A DNA stretch of 64,000 nt from Curtobacterium caseinilyticum (GCF_030363035.1 NZ_JAUCMN010000004.1:186001-250000); one strand, 5' to 3'; positions 16,776 to 28,028 are shown, counted from the stretch's first letter. Numbers and translations are program-made. Notes: generated by a model not told the origin, from the letters alone.

Positions 16776-18440
16776 GTGAAGCCACTCGATCCGCGCCTGC
16801 TCCGGCTGTCCCGCACCGCCAGGGGATCCGTCCTGGCGTCCGCGGCGACGGGCCTGGTCCGCACGCTCGCGACGATCGGCATCGCCTGGGGCATCGCCAC
16901 CGCGGTCACCCTCGGGGTGGACGCGGCGCGCGAGGGGCGCGTGCCGTCGGCCCTCACGCCGACGCTCACGCTCCTGGCGGGGGCGTTCGTGGTCCGTGCG
17001 GTCGCCGCCTGGGCCACGGACGACCTCGCCGCGCGGGCGGGGGCGACGGTGAAGAGCGAGCTCCGGGCGACGGTCCTCGCCCGGGCAGCCGAGCGGGGTC
17101 CGTCCTGGCTCGCCGAGCGGTCCACCTCGGGCTTCGCCACGACGCTCGGCCCCGGTCTCGACGCGCTCGACGCCTACTTCGGCCGGTACGTGCCGCAGCT
17201 CGCGCTCACGGCCGTCGCCACGCCGGTGCTCCTCGTCGCCATCGGACTCGGCGACCTCACGAGCGCGGTGGTCATCGTGGTCGCGATGCCGGTCATCCCG
17301 GTGTTCATGGTGCTCATCGGCCTCGCGACGCAGGCCCTGCAGCGGCGGCAGTCGGACGCGCTCGCACGCCTCGGCACCGCGTTCACCGAGGCGGTCGAGG
17401 GCCTCGCGACCCTCAAGGTCTTCGGCCGCGCCCGCCGCCAGGTCGGACGGATCGGGACGATCACCGACGAGTACCGCCGCGGCACGATCGGCGTCCTCCG
17501 CCTGTCGTTCGTGAGCGGCTTCGCCCTCGAGCTCGCAGCGAGCCTGTCCGTCGCCCTGGTCGCCGTGTCCATCGGTGTCCGGCTCGTCGACGGCTCGCTC
17601 GGACTCGGCGCGGCGATGTTCGTGCTCGTCCTCGCCCCGGAGGCCTTCGCGCCGATCCGCCAGGTCGGCGCCGACTTCCACGCAGCCCAGGACGGCGTCG
17701 AGGCCTCCGGCGCGGTGCTCGACGTGCTCGACGACCGCGCTCCCGCTCCGACGGCCGACGCTGCCGTCGACGACCACGGGGGACCGGCGGCGACGGAGCT
17801 CGTGCTCGCCGGGCTGACCGTGCGACGCCCCGACGTCGTCATCGGCCCGGTCGACCTCCGCGCGACACCGGGCACGGTGGTCGCGCTCGCCGGTCCCAGC
17901 GGTTCCGGCAAGTCGAGCCTCGTCGCCGCGATCCGCGGGGTGCTGCCGCACGAGGGCGCCGTCACGGTGCCCGGCCCGGCCGGCGCGAGCCGCGCCGAGC
18001 GCACCACGTGGTCCGACCAGCGGCCGCGGCTGGTGCGCGGCACGGTCGCGGAGAACGTGGCCCTGCACGCGCGACCCGACGAGCGGGACGTGCGCCGCGC
18101 CCTGGGCGAGGCGGGGCTGGGAGTGGATCCGGGCCTCCCGGTCGGGTCGGGCGGGTCCGGCCTGTCCGGCGGGCAGGCGCAGCGCGTCGCGGTCGCCCGC
18201 GCCCTGTACCGCGCACGACGCGCTCGGACCCCGCTCGTGCTGCTCGACGAGCCGACGTCGGCGCTCGACGCCGAGGCGGAGCAGACGGTCGTGCGCGCCG
18301 TGCGCGCGCTCGCCGACGACGGTGCCGTCGTCCTCGTCGCGAGCCACCGACCCGCGGTGCTCGCCGCCGCCGACCTGCGGGTCGACGTGCTGCCGACCGG
18401 CGCGGTGACGGTGACCGACCGGCAGGGGGTGCGGACATGA
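16776..18440 (+). CDS. cydD: Thiol reductant ABC exporter subunit CydD
   Basis: CydD forms a heterodimeric exporter with CydC that is needed to assemble the bd oxidase, probably by handling thiols and haem. The 554-residue protein has an N-terminal six-helix domain (about 1-320) and a C-terminal ATPase. Walker A is GPSGSGKSS, the signature is LSGGQAQRVA and Walker B is PLVLLDEPTSALD. The Q-loop segment TTWSDQRPRLVRGTVAENVA fits type I exporters. The start is GTG and the stop overlaps the cydC ATG (ATGA). Confidence 0.92.
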   Translation: MKPLDPRLLRLSRTARGSVLASAATGLVRTLATIGIAWGIATAVTLGVDAAREGRVPSALTPTLTLLAGAFVVRAVAAWATDDLAARAGATVKSELRATVLARAAERGPSWLAERSTSGFATTLGPGLDALDAYFGRYVPQLALTAVATPVLLVAIGLGDLTSAVVIVVAMPVIPVFMVLIGLATQALQRRQSDALARLGTAFTEAVEGLATLKVFGRARRQVGRIGTITDEYRRGTIGVLRLSFVSGFALELAASLSVALVAVSIGVRLVDGSLGLGAAMFVLVLAPEAFAPIRQVGADFHAAQDGVEASGAVLDVLDDRAPAPTADAAVDDHGGPAATELVLAGLTVRRPDVVIGPVDLRATPGTVVALAGPSGSGKSSLVAAIRGVLPHEGAVTVPGPAGASRAERTTWSDQRPRLVRGTVAENVALHARPDERDVRRALGEAGLGVDPGLPVGSGGSGLSGGQAQRVAVARALYRARRARTPLVLLDEPTSALDAEAEQTVVRAVRALADDGAVVLVASHRPAVLAAADLRVDVLPTGAVTVTDRQGVRT

Positions 18441-20125
18441 GCCGGGAGGCCCGTCCCACCTCCGTCCTCCGGCTCGCCCTGCCGCACGGCGCAGGCTGGG
18501 CGAAGGCGGTCGCCGCCGGCACGCTGAGCGCGGTCTGCGCCGTGGCGCTCCTCGCCGCGAGCGGCTACCTGATCACCCGCGCGGCCGAGCAGCCGCCGAT
18601 CCTCTACCTGACCCTCGTGATGGTCGGGGTGCGCGCGTTCGCCCTCGGCCGGGCGGCGCTGCGGTACGTCGACCGGCTCGCCGGGCACGACGCGTCCTTC
18701 CGGCAACTCGCCGTGGTGCGGACCGAGATGTACCGACGGCTCGCGTCCGTGGCTCCGGTCGGCCTGGGCGCGACCGGACGCGGGGACCTGCTCACCCGGC
18801 TCGTGACCGACACGGACCGGCTGCAGGACCTGCCGATCCGTGTGGTCGGTCCGCTGGTGTCCGCCGGGGTCGTCGCCGTGCTCTCCGTCGTCGCCGTCGC
18901 CCTGGTGTGGTGGCCCGCGGCGGTCGTGCTGGTCGTCGCGCTCGCCGTCGCCGCCCTGGTCGGCACCGTCGCCACGTCGGCCGTCGCACGACGTTCCGAC
19001 CGCGAGACCGCCGCGGAGCGGGGCCGCGTCGCCGACCTCGTGCTCGACACCGTGCGCACGCTCGACGTCTTCACCGCCTACGGCACGCTGCCGGACCGGC
19101 TCGCCACGATCGCAACGCTCGACGCCCGCGTGACGCGGGCCGTCCGTCGTCGGGCCGCCGTCGAGTCGCTCGTGGGCGCGCTCGTCGGCCTGGTCGGTGG
19201 GGGCGCGGTCGTCGGCACCCTCGCGGTCGGGGCACCCGCGGTGGTGTCCGGTGCGCTCGACGGCCCGCTCTGGGCGCTCGCCGTCTTCGTGCCGCTCGCG
19301 CTGTTCGAGGTGGTCGGCGCCGTCCCGCTCGCCGTCCTCACGCTGCGCCGCGTCCGTGCCGCCGCGGACCGTGTCGAGCAGGTCGTGCCGGCGGTCGTAC
19401 CGGCCGGCATCGTGCCCGAGCCCGACGGACCCGCCGACCCGCACGACCTGGTGGTCGAGGGCCCCGTCGCCCTGTCGCTCCGCGACCTGACGGTGCGGTG
19501 GCCCGGAGCGGCGGCGCCTGCCGTCGACCGGGTGTCCCTCGACCTGTTCCCCGGCGAGGTCGTCGTGCTCGAGGGTCCGAGCGGTGCCGGCAAGTCGACG
19601 CTCGTCGACGCCCTGGTGCGCTTCGTCGACCACGAGGGCTCCTACACGCTCGACGGGGTCGAGGCGCGGTCGATGCACCCGGACGCCGTCCGCGCCAGGG
19701 TCGGGCTGATCGAGCAGGACCCGTTCGTCTTCGACCAGACCGTCCGGCAGAACCTGCTCTTCGCGCGTGACGACGCCACCGACGACGACCTGACCGAGGT
19801 GCTCGAGCGGGTCGGCCTCGGCGGGTGGCTGCGCCGCCGTGGCGGGCTCGACGCCCCGGTCGGGGAGCGCGGCGGGCTCGTCTCCGGCGGACAGGCGCAC
19901 CGACTCGCCCTCGCCAGGGCCCTGCTGCACGCGTTCCCGGTGCTCGTGCTCGACGAGCCCACCGCGGACGTGGACCCAGACCTCGGCGACGCCGTGCTCC
20001 GCGACCTCGTCGGAACGGCGCGGCAGGCCGGACGCACGGTCCTGGTCGTGTCGCACGTCCCGGTTCCGGCGGACCTGGTCGACCGCACCCTGCGCATGCG
20101 TGACGGGCGGCTCGTCGCGGCGTGA
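18437..20125 (+). CDS. cydC: Thiol reductant ABC exporter subunit CydC
   Basis: CydC is the partner of CydD. The 562-residue protein has a membrane domain (about 1-310) with the conserved ASGYLITRAAEQPPILYL segment of CydC. The ATPase domain follows: Walker A GPSGAGKST, signature VSGGQAHRLA and Walker B VLVLDEPTADVDP. The signature has VSGG in place of LSGG. The ATG at 18437 overlaps the cydD stop, so the two are translationally coupled. cydABDC on one transcript is the common actinobacterial order. Confidence 0.92.
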   Translation: MSREARPTSVLRLALPHGAGWAKAVAAGTLSAVCAVALLAASGYLITRAAEQPPILYLTLVMVGVRAFALGRAALRYVDRLAGHDASFRQLAVVRTEMYRRLASVAPVGLGATGRGDLLTRLVTDTDRLQDLPIRVVGPLVSAGVVAVLSVVAVALVWWPAAVVLVVALAVAALVGTVATSAVARRSDRETAAERGRVADLVLDTVRTLDVFTAYGTLPDRLATIATLDARVTRAVRRRAAVESLVGALVGLVGGGAVVGTLAVGAPAVVSGALDGPLWALAVFVPLALFEVVGAVPLAVLTLRRVRAAADRVEQVVPAVVPAGIVPEPDGPADPHDLVVEGPVALSLRDLTVRWPGAAAPAVDRVSLDLFPGEVVVLEGPSGAGKSTLVDALVRFVDHEGSYTLDGVEARSMHPDAVRARVGLIEQDPFVFDQTVRQNLLFARDDATDDDLTEVLERVGLGGWLRRRGGLDAPVGERGGLVSGGQAHRLALARALLHAFPVLVLDEPTADVDPDLGDAVLRDLVGTARQAGRTVLVVSHVPVPADLVDRTLRMRDGRLVAA

Positions 20126-20180
20126 CCACCTGCGGGACGGGCGGTGCCCCGACGGGGCCGGGCCGGGCCTCCAGGCCTTG

Positions 20181-20186
20181 TACCCT
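20181..20186 (+). promoter_or_regulatory. -10 box of leuS, probably leaderless
   Basis: TACCCT ends 8 bases before the GTG at 20195; transcription would start at or next to the start codon. Confidence 0.5.
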
Positions 20187-20194
20187 TGGTGATC

Positions 20195-22768
<2,574 letters not shown>

Positions 22769-22789
22769 TCACAGTCCTCCCCAGCTGAC

Positions 22790-22829
22790 CGGCCCGGCGG
22801 GCTCCTCCACAGGAGGGGACGCCGGGCCG
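22790..22829 (+). terminator. Hairpin terminator after leuS
   Basis: CGGCCCGGCG pairs with CGCCGGGCCG. An inner CCTCC/GGAGG stem closes on ACA. Confidence 0.75.
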
Positions 22830-22850
22830 TCCTGGTGTGCGGACCCCTCC

Positions 22851-22856
22851 TAGCGT
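22851..22856 (+). promoter_or_regulatory. -10 box of comEA, leaderless pattern
   Basis: TAGCGT lies 7 bases before the ATG at 22864 and no ribosome site is present. Confidence 0.5.
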
Positions 22857-22863
22857 GCCGGAC

Positions 22864-23718
22864 ATGTCCTCCGTCGATCCGTCCGGTCCACCGTTCGCGG
22901 CTCATGCTTCCTCGACCTCGACCTCGACCTCGACCTCGACCTCGACCTCGGGTCCAGCATCCTCGGTCGGGGGCGGTTCCCGATGGGTGCGGTGGTCGCT
23001 GACGCCGCGGGCCGCGGTCGTGCTCGCGGCGGCGGTCGTCGCGGTGGCGCTCGTGGTCGTCGGGGTGAGCACGCTCGGGGCGCGGTCGTCGGGCGAGGTG
23101 ACGGTGACGAGCGGGCCGTCGACCAGTGTGGCGTCGTCGCGGCCCTCGGCCGGGACGGCGGGCACCGGTGCGGTGGACCGCGGCGCGCCCGCGTCCGCGT
23201 CACCCGGCGCGTCGGCGTCCGCCGCCTCGTCGGACGGTGCGGTCGCGGTGTACGTGCTCGGGGCCGTGGCGCACGCCGGTGTCGTCGACGTGCCGGCGGG
23301 CACGCGGGTCGAGGTCGTCCTGGAGCGCGTCGGGGGAGCAGCGGCCGACGCGGACCTCGCCCGGCTCAACCTCGCCCGGCCCGTGGTCGACGGAGAACGG
23401 CTGTACGTGCCCCGGGTCGGTGAGACGGAGGTGCCCGAGGTGCTGGGCCCGGACGTCGCGGTGGGGGGCAGCGGCGGTGCCGGCGGTGCGGCGCCGGGTG
23501 GGACGTCCGGCCCCGCAGGGGTCGACGCCGTGGTGGACCTCAACACCGCGGACCAGACGACGCTCGAGACCCTGCCCGGCATCGGGCCGGCGCTCGCGGG
23601 TCGGATCCTGTCGTGGCGCGAGGAGCACGGCGGGTTCACGTCGGTGGACGACCTGCTCGAGGTCAGCGGCATCGGGGAGGCACGGATGGCCGAGCTCCGT
23701 GACCGGGTGCGGGTGTGA
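22864..23718 (+). CDS. comEA: Competence DNA-binding protein ComEA family
   Basis: ComEA binds incoming DNA at the outer face of the membrane and hands it to ComEC. The 284-residue protein has a Ser-Thr repeat near residues 17-29 from a hexanucleotide tract and one membrane helix (about 48-75). It then has an SLBB-like segment (VAVYVLGAVAHAGVVDVPAG) and a C-terminal double helix-hairpin-helix domain. That domain shows VDLNTADQTTLETLPGIGP and a second VSGIGEARM. I chose the ATG at 22864 because TAGCGT ends 7 bases before it. The stop overlaps the comEC GTG. Whether the organism is transformable cannot be told. Confidence 0.92.
   Translation: MSSVDPSGPPFAAHASSTSTSTSTSTSTSGPASSVGGGSRWVRWSLTPRAAVVLAAAVVAVALVVVGVSTLGARSSGEVTVTSGPSTSVASSRPSAGTAGTGAVDRGAPASASPGASASAASSDGAVAVYVLGAVAHAGVVDVPAGTRVEVVLERVGGAAADADLARLNLARPVVDGERLYVPRVGETEVPEVLGPDVAVGGSGGAGGAAPGGTSGPAGVDAVVDLNTADQTTLETLPGIGPALAGRILSWREEHGGFTSVDDLLEVSGIGEARMAELRDRVRV
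22911..22950 (+). repeat. Hexanucleotide repeat (CTCGAC) inside comEA
   Basis: Six full and one partial CTCGAC units encode alternating Ser and Thr. Gain or loss of units keeps the frame. Confidence 0.85.
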
Positions 23719-26453
23719 GGGGCGTCCTGGACCGGGACCCGGGTGCCGACGACCTGCGCCTCGCCGTCCCGGTCGCCGTCGGGTGGGTCGTGGCCGCCGT
23801 GCTCGTCGGGGCGCCCCGGGCTGCGTGGTGGTGCGTCGGTGCCGCGGCCGTCGTGGGAGCCGTCGTGGTCCTCCTGCTCGTGGTCGGTGTCCGGCCGGCG
23901 CCAGGGGTGTCGACCGGGCTGGGGTTCCTCGCCGTCGCGGCGGCGTGCTGCGCCCTCGTCGGCGTCGCCGTCGGCGTCGGAGCGCCGGTCCGTGCGCCGT
24001 CCGTGCTCCTGGAGCGGTCCGGCAGGACGGTGACGGTGGTGGTGTCGCTGTCCCGGGACCTCGGCGACGGGGACCGCTCGACCACGGGCACCCTGCGGCG
24101 GGTCGACGGGCACGACCGGCTCCGGGTACCGGTGCGCGTGGTGCCCGCCGCCGGGCTGCGTGCGGCAGCCGGCTCGGTCCTCACCGGTCGGGCGACCGTC
24201 GAACCGGACGCGGACGGCTCGCCCACGGCCGCGGTGGTGTTCCTCCGCGGGACTCCCACGACCGCGCCGCCGAGGGGTCCGCTCGCTGCGACGGACGGCG
24301 TCCGCCGGGCGTTCGTCGCCGTCACGGCCGACCTGCCCGAGCCGGGCGGTGCGCTGCTGCGCGGACTGGCGATCGGCGACCGCAGCGGACTCGACCCGGC
24401 GACCGAGACCGCGATGGAGACCACTGCGCTGACGCACCTGACGGCGGTGTCCGGCTCGAACTGTGCGATCGTCGTCGCGCTGGTCGTCGCCGTCGGCAGG
24501 GGCATCGGTCTGCCACGGCTGCCGCGCGCGGTCGCCGCGGTCGGCCTCGTCGTCGCGTTCGTCGTCCTGGTGCGCCCCGACCCGTCGATCGTGCGCGCGG
24601 CGGTGATGGCGGTCGTGGTCCTCGTGGTGCGGTCGTCCGGGCGACCGTTGCGGGGCGTGCCCCTCCTCGCGCTCACCGTGCTCGGGATGCTCGTCGTCGA
24701 CCCCTGGTACGCCCGGGCTCCCGCGTTCGCGCTCTCGGTCCTCGCCACCTCGGGCATCCTCGTGCTCGCGCCGCGGCTCACCGAGGTCCTCGGCCGACGG
24801 CTCTGGCGGCCGGTCGCCGTGGCGGTGGCCGTCCCCGTCGCCGCGCAGCTCGCGTGCTGGCCGGTGACGGTGCTCCTGGCCCCGACCCTGCCGACCTACG
24901 CGGTACCCGCGAACCTGCTCGCCGAACCGCTCGCACCCGCCGTGACCGTCGTCGGGCTCGCCGCGTGTGTCCTCGCTCCGGTCTGGCCCTGGGGTGCGGC
25001 GCTGGTCGCGCACGTGGCGTGGGCACCGGCCGCCGTGATCGGCGCAGTCGCCCACGGCGCAGCCGCGCTGCCGGCCGCGACGCTCGACTGGCCGGCCGGC
25101 GGCTCGGGCGCGACGGCGGCGGCGGTCGTCAGCGCGGCGGTGGCGACGGCGGTCCTGGCTCCCGGACCCGCTCGCGCCCGGCTCCTCGTGGTGTCCGGTG
25201 CCGTGCTCGTCCTCGGGCTCGGCACGGTCGCCGTCCCGCGGCTGGTCGTGCGGAGCAGCGTGCCCGCGGACTGGTCGGTGGCGGCGTGCGACGTCGGTCA
25301 GGGAGACGCGGTCCTGGTGCGGGACGGCTCCGGTCCGGTCGCCCTCGTCGACACCGGGGACGACGAGGAACTACTCGCGCGCTGCCTCGAGCTGCTCGGG
25401 GTGGAGCACATCGACCTGCTCGTGCTCACCCACTTCGACCGCGACCACGTCGGGGCGGTCGCGTCGATCGTCGACCGCACGGCGCAGGCGCTCGTCGGCC
25501 CCGTCGGCAGACCCAAGGACGAACGGGTGGTCCAGAGCCTCGACCGGGCCGGCGTCACGGTGCGCACCGCGGACGACGGCACCGCCGGCACGCTCGGAGC
25601 GATGCGGTGGCGGGTCGCGTGGCCGATCGCCGGTGCGACGGGGTCGGGGAACGATGCGAGCGTCGTGCTGGAGACCGTCCCCGGACCGTCGTGCACGACC
25701 TGCGTGTCCGGGGTCTTCCTCGGTGACCTCGGGGAAGGAGCGCAGCGTCGGCTCCGCCCGCGCCTCGTGGGACACCCGGACGTGGTGAAGGTCGCGCACC
25801 ACGGTTCTGCGGACCAGGACCCGGAGCTCTACCGCCAGCTCGCGGCACCGATCGGGCTGATCGGCGTCGGTGCCGACAACACGTACGGGCACCCCACACG
25901 CTCTGCACTCGAGATGCTGCGGGCGGCGGGGACCGCCGCGTTCCGGACGGACCGGCAGGGCACGATCGCCGTCTCGCGGGCGGACGGGGGAGCGCTGCGC
26001 GTCTGGACCGAGCGGACGGACCGGGCCGTCCCGCCGAGCGACGAGCTGCCGACGGACGAGCCGGCAGCAGCGGGTGCGGCAGCGCCGGCGCCGGCGGCAG
26101 CGTGTTCGGCGGCGCGACCGGCGGCAGCGGGTGCGGGAGCGCCGGCGCCGGCGCCGGCGCCGGCGCCGACGGCAGCGTGTTCGGCGGCGCGACCGGCGGC
26201 AGCGCGCTCGTCGGCCGGGCGCGCGTCAGCGTGGTCGGGGGCGGCCCGTAGGATCGTCGCAGGTCCGGACCCGCACGACCCGTACCCGCACGACCCGGCG
26301 CCGACGGAAGGAACGCATGCCCGCCAAGAAGCCCACGCGCGCCGCCGCGAAGATCGAGCAGGTTCCGTGGTCCGGCGTCCGTCCTGCGCCCGTCGTGCTC
26401 GTCACCGGTCCCGAGCAGTTCCTGGCCGAACGCGCGAGCAGCGTCCTCCGTGA
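23715..26453 (+). CDS. comEC: ComEC/Rec2 family DNA uptake channel
   Basis: ComEC is the membrane channel through which single-stranded DNA enters during competence. The 912-residue protein has an N-terminal membrane region, the competence domain with LTAVSGSNCAIV (about 243-254) and many helices to about residue 520. A C-terminal metallo-beta-lactamase-like domain follows: DVGQGDAVLV, LTHFDRDHVG and KVAHHGSAD. After about residue 770 comes an Ala/Pro-rich tail encoded by tandem repeats, then an Arg-rich tail. The frame runs 137 bases into holA, which is unusual. The GTG start overlaps the comEA stop (GTGA). The core is certain; the native C-terminus is less so. Confidence 0.9.
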   Translation: MRGVLDRDPGADDLRLAVPVAVGWVVAAVLVGAPRAAWWCVGAAAVVGAVVVLLLVVGVRPAPGVSTGLGFLAVAAACCALVGVAVGVGAPVRAPSVLLERSGRTVTVVVSLSRDLGDGDRSTTGTLRRVDGHDRLRVPVRVVPAAGLRAAAGSVLTGRATVEPDADGSPTAAVVFLRGTPTTAPPRGPLAATDGVRRAFVAVTADLPEPGGALLRGLAIGDRSGLDPATETAMETTALTHLTAVSGSNCAIVVALVVAVGRGIGLPRLPRAVAAVGLVVAFVVLVRPDPSIVRAAVMAVVVLVVRSSGRPLRGVPLLALTVLGMLVVDPWYARAPAFALSVLATSGILVLAPRLTEVLGRRLWRPVAVAVAVPVAAQLACWPVTVLLAPTLPTYAVPANLLAEPLAPAVTVVGLAACVLAPVWPWGAALVAHVAWAPAAVIGAVAHGAAALPAATLDWPAGGSGATAAAVVSAAVATAVLAPGPARARLLVVSGAVLVLGLGTVAVPRLVVRSSVPADWSVAACDVGQGDAVLVRDGSGPVALVDTGDDEELLARCLELLGVEHIDLLVLTHFDRDHVGAVASIVDRTAQALVGPVGRPKDERVVQSLDRAGVTVRTADDGTAGTLGAMRWRVAWPIAGATGSGNDASVVLETVPGPSCTTCVSGVFLGDLGEGAQRRLRPRLVGHPDVVKVAHHGSADQDPELYRQLAAPIGLIGVGADNTYGHPTRSALEMLRAAGTAAFRTDRQGTIAVSRADGGALRVWTERTDRAVPPSDELPTDEPAAAGAAAPAPAAACSAARPAAAGAGAPAPAPAPAPTAACSAARPAAARSSAGRASAWSGAARRIVAGPDPHDPYPHDPAPTEGTHARQEAHARRREDRAGSVVRRPSCARRARHRSRAVPGRTREQRPP
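26061..26220 (+). repeat. Imperfect tandem repeat in the 3' end of comEC
   Basis: Copy A (26061-26118) and copy B (26119-26192) share CCGGCGGCAGCGGGTGCGG and GGCAGCGTGTTCGGCGGCG segments. B is longer through an expanded GCCGGC tract (about 26141-26168). A partial third copy begins at 26193. Confidence 0.8.
26249..26254 (+). promoter_or_regulatory. Candidate -10 box for holA inside comEC
   Basis: TAGGAT lies 62 bases before the holA ATG, directly after the comEC tandem repeat. Confidence 0.45.
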
Positions 26454-27336
26454 CCTGCTCGTCGGCGAGGACCCCGCGCTCGAGGTGCACGACCTCGAGG
26501 CGGACCAGTACGCCCCCGGTCTCCTGGCGACGCTCGCGAGCCCGTCGCTCTTCGGGGAACCGCGACTGGTGCGGGTCACCAACGTCGAGAAGTGCACGGA
26601 CGCGTTCATCACCGAGACGATCGCGTACCTGCAGGCTCCGGCGGACGACGTCACGCTCGTGCTGCGACACGGCGGGGGGATGCGTGGCAAGAAGCTCCTC
26701 GACACGATCCGCAGCGGGGTCGGCGGCGGCGTCGAGGTGCAGTGCGACGAGCTGAAGCGCGACACCGACAAGGCGGACTTCGTGAACGCCGAGTTCCGCG
26801 CGGCCCGGCGGAGGATCGCGCCCTCGGCCGTCCGGACGCTCGTCACCGCGTTCTCCGACGACCTGGCCGAGCTCGCCGCCGCGTGCCGGCAGCTCCTGGC
26901 GGACGAGGCCGAGGAGATCACCGACCGCGTCGTCGACAAGTACTACGGCGGTCGCGTCGAGACGAACGCGTTCAAGGTGGCCGACATCGCGCTCGCGGGC
27001 CGGTCGGCGCCGGCGATCGTCGAGCTGCGCCACGCCCTGGCCACGGGGGAGGCCCCGGTGCCGATCGTCGCGGCGTTCGCGAGCAAGATCCGCACGATGG
27101 CGAAGGTGAGTGCCTTCCGCGGCCCGAGCGGGCAGGCGGCGTCGGCGCTCGGCATGGCGCCGTGGCAGGTGCAGCGGGCCCAGCGCGACGTCGCTGGCTG
27201 GAGCGAGGCCGGGTTGGCGAACGCGATCACGAGCATCGCCGCGGCGGACACCGCGGTGAAGGGCGGATCGCGCGACGCGCACTACGCGCTCGAGGTGATG
27301 GTGCGGACCATCGCCCGACGCGGCGAGGACCGCTGA
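26317..27336 (+). CDS. holA: DNA polymerase III delta subunit
   Basis: The delta subunit opens the beta clamp as part of the clamp loader. The 339-residue protein has the delta-type N-terminal domain: PVVLVTGPEQFLAERA (about 20-35), SPSLFGEPRLVRVTN near 75-90 and the C-terminal collar region. It ends ALEVMVRTIARRGEDR. This order, comEA-comEC-holA with rpsT opposite, is common in actinobacteria. The ATG at 26317 has GGAAGGAA upstream and lies within the 3' end of the comEC frame. A separate -10 candidate at 26249 may drive it. Confidence 0.92.
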   Translation: MPAKKPTRAAAKIEQVPWSGVRPAPVVLVTGPEQFLAERASSVLRDLLVGEDPALEVHDLEADQYAPGLLATLASPSLFGEPRLVRVTNVEKCTDAFITETIAYLQAPADDVTLVLRHGGGMRGKKLLDTIRSGVGGGVEVQCDELKRDTDKADFVNAEFRAARRRIAPSAVRTLVTAFSDDLAELAAACRQLLADEAEEITDRVVDKYYGGRVETNAFKVADIALAGRSAPAIVELRHALATGEAPVPIVAAFASKIRTMAKVSAFRGPSGQAASALGMAPWQVQRAQRDVAGWSEAGLANAITSIAAADTAVKGGSRDAHYALEVMVRTIARRGEDR

Positions 27337-27378
27337 GGGGGTCGCGCCGCACGGCCGCTGCGGCGGCGTACGCCGCAC

Positions 27379-27533
27379 GGCCGCGCCGTCGCCGACGCGA
27401 CGGCGGCCGCGAACGCGACCCGCGCCTCCCGGCCGCGCCGTCGCCGACGCGACGGCGGCTGCGAACGCGACCCGCGCCTCCCGGCCGTGCCGTCGCCGAC
27501 GCGACCACGACGGCGCACCCGACCAGCGCCTCA
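27379..27533. repeat. 52-bp tandem repeats, two near-identical copies and a degenerate third
   Basis: Copies at 27379-27430 and 27431-27482 differ by one base. A third at 27483-27533 has diverged, and a trace of a fourth follows. Each starts GGCCGCGCCGTCGCCGACG. Confidence 0.8.
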
Positions 27534-27570
27534 GGGCCGCGCCGTCGCGCCGACCGCCACGTCGGACCAC

Positions 27571-27617
27571 GGATCCGACGTCGAACCAGCAGGCGGCCCT
27601 GGTTCGGTGTCGGATCC
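27571..27617. repeat. Long inverted repeat
   Basis: GGATCCGAC and CGAACCA (27571-27588) match TGGTTCG and GTCGGATCC (27600-27617), with a 2 by 2 internal mismatch and an 11-base loop. Confidence 0.65.
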
Positions 27618-27679
27618 TCGGTTCGATCCCGGACCGACCACGACCGCCGCCCCCCGCGCCCACGCCGGCCGCTCTCCGC

Positions 27680-27730
27680 AACGACGAGAGCCCCGCAACG
27701 ACGAGAGCCCCGCAACGACGAGAGCCCCGC
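27680..27730. repeat. Three 17-bp direct repeats of a terminator arm
   Basis: AACGACGAGAGCCCCGC occurs three times without spacers at 27680, 27697 and 27714. The last copy forms part of the left arm of the rpsT terminator. Confidence 0.85.
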
Positions 27731-27751
27731 ACCAACGGTGCGGGGCTCTCG
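27719..27751 (-). terminator. rpsT terminator hairpin
   Basis: CGAGAGCCCCGCACC pairs perfectly with GGTGCGGGGCTCTCG over 15 bp, loop AAC. It follows rpsT on the minus strand and may also stop holA transcripts. Confidence 0.8.
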
Positions 27752-27767
27752 TGCGGCGGTCAGCGGC

Positions 27768-28028
27768 TCAGAGCGCGGAGACCTTCTTGGCGATAGCCGA
27801 CTTGCGGTTCGCCGCCTGGTTCTTGTGGATGACACCCTTGCTCACGGCCTTGTCGAGCTTCTTCGACGCGAGGGCGAGTGCCGTGGTGGCCTTGTCCTTG
27901 TCGCCGGAGGCGACGGCCTCGTTCGTGCGACGGATGACCGTCTTGAGCTCCGAGCGGTAGGCCTTGTTGCGCTCCTGGGCCTTGAGGTTGGTCTTGATGC
28001 GCTTCATCTGCGACTTGATGTTCGCCAT
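27768..28028 (-). CDS. rpsT: 30S ribosomal protein S20
   Basis: S20 binds 16S rRNA in the body of the small subunit and helps early assembly. The 86-residue protein is Lys/Arg/Ala-rich and has the full family pattern: [14 protein letters not shown] at the start, SELKTVIRR in the middle and [19 protein letters not shown] near the end. On the minus strand AAGGAG lies 9 bases before the ATG. A -10-like TATCGT is at 28138-28143. It is divergent from the aminotransferase gene and ends at a strong hairpin. Confidence 0.98.
   Translation of the reverse strand: MANIKSQMKRIKTNLKAQERNKAYRSELKTVIRRTNEAVASGDKDKATTALALASKKLDKAVSKGVIHKNQAANRKSAIAKKVSAL

Larger units (their letters stand above)
27337..27767. 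other. Gene-free 431-base segment with tandem repeats and hairpins
   Basis: The segment between the convergent holA and rpsT holds 52-bp tandem repeats (27379-27533), a long inverted repeat (27571-27617), three 17-bp repeats (27680-27730) and the rpsT terminator (27719-27751). Frames open through it on the minus strand, but they translate repeats and look like GC-rich shadows. Confidence 0.7.

Noticed and set aside
26317..26453. Sequencing frameshift as the cause of the comEC/holA overlap
   Set aside because: It cannot be decided from one sequence; both frames are intact and the repeat offers a biological explanation.
27620..27630. GGTTCGATCCC, like a tRNA T-arm
   Set aside because: No acceptor stem, anticodon arm or D-arm can be built around it, and it overlaps the end of a repeat-rich spacer.
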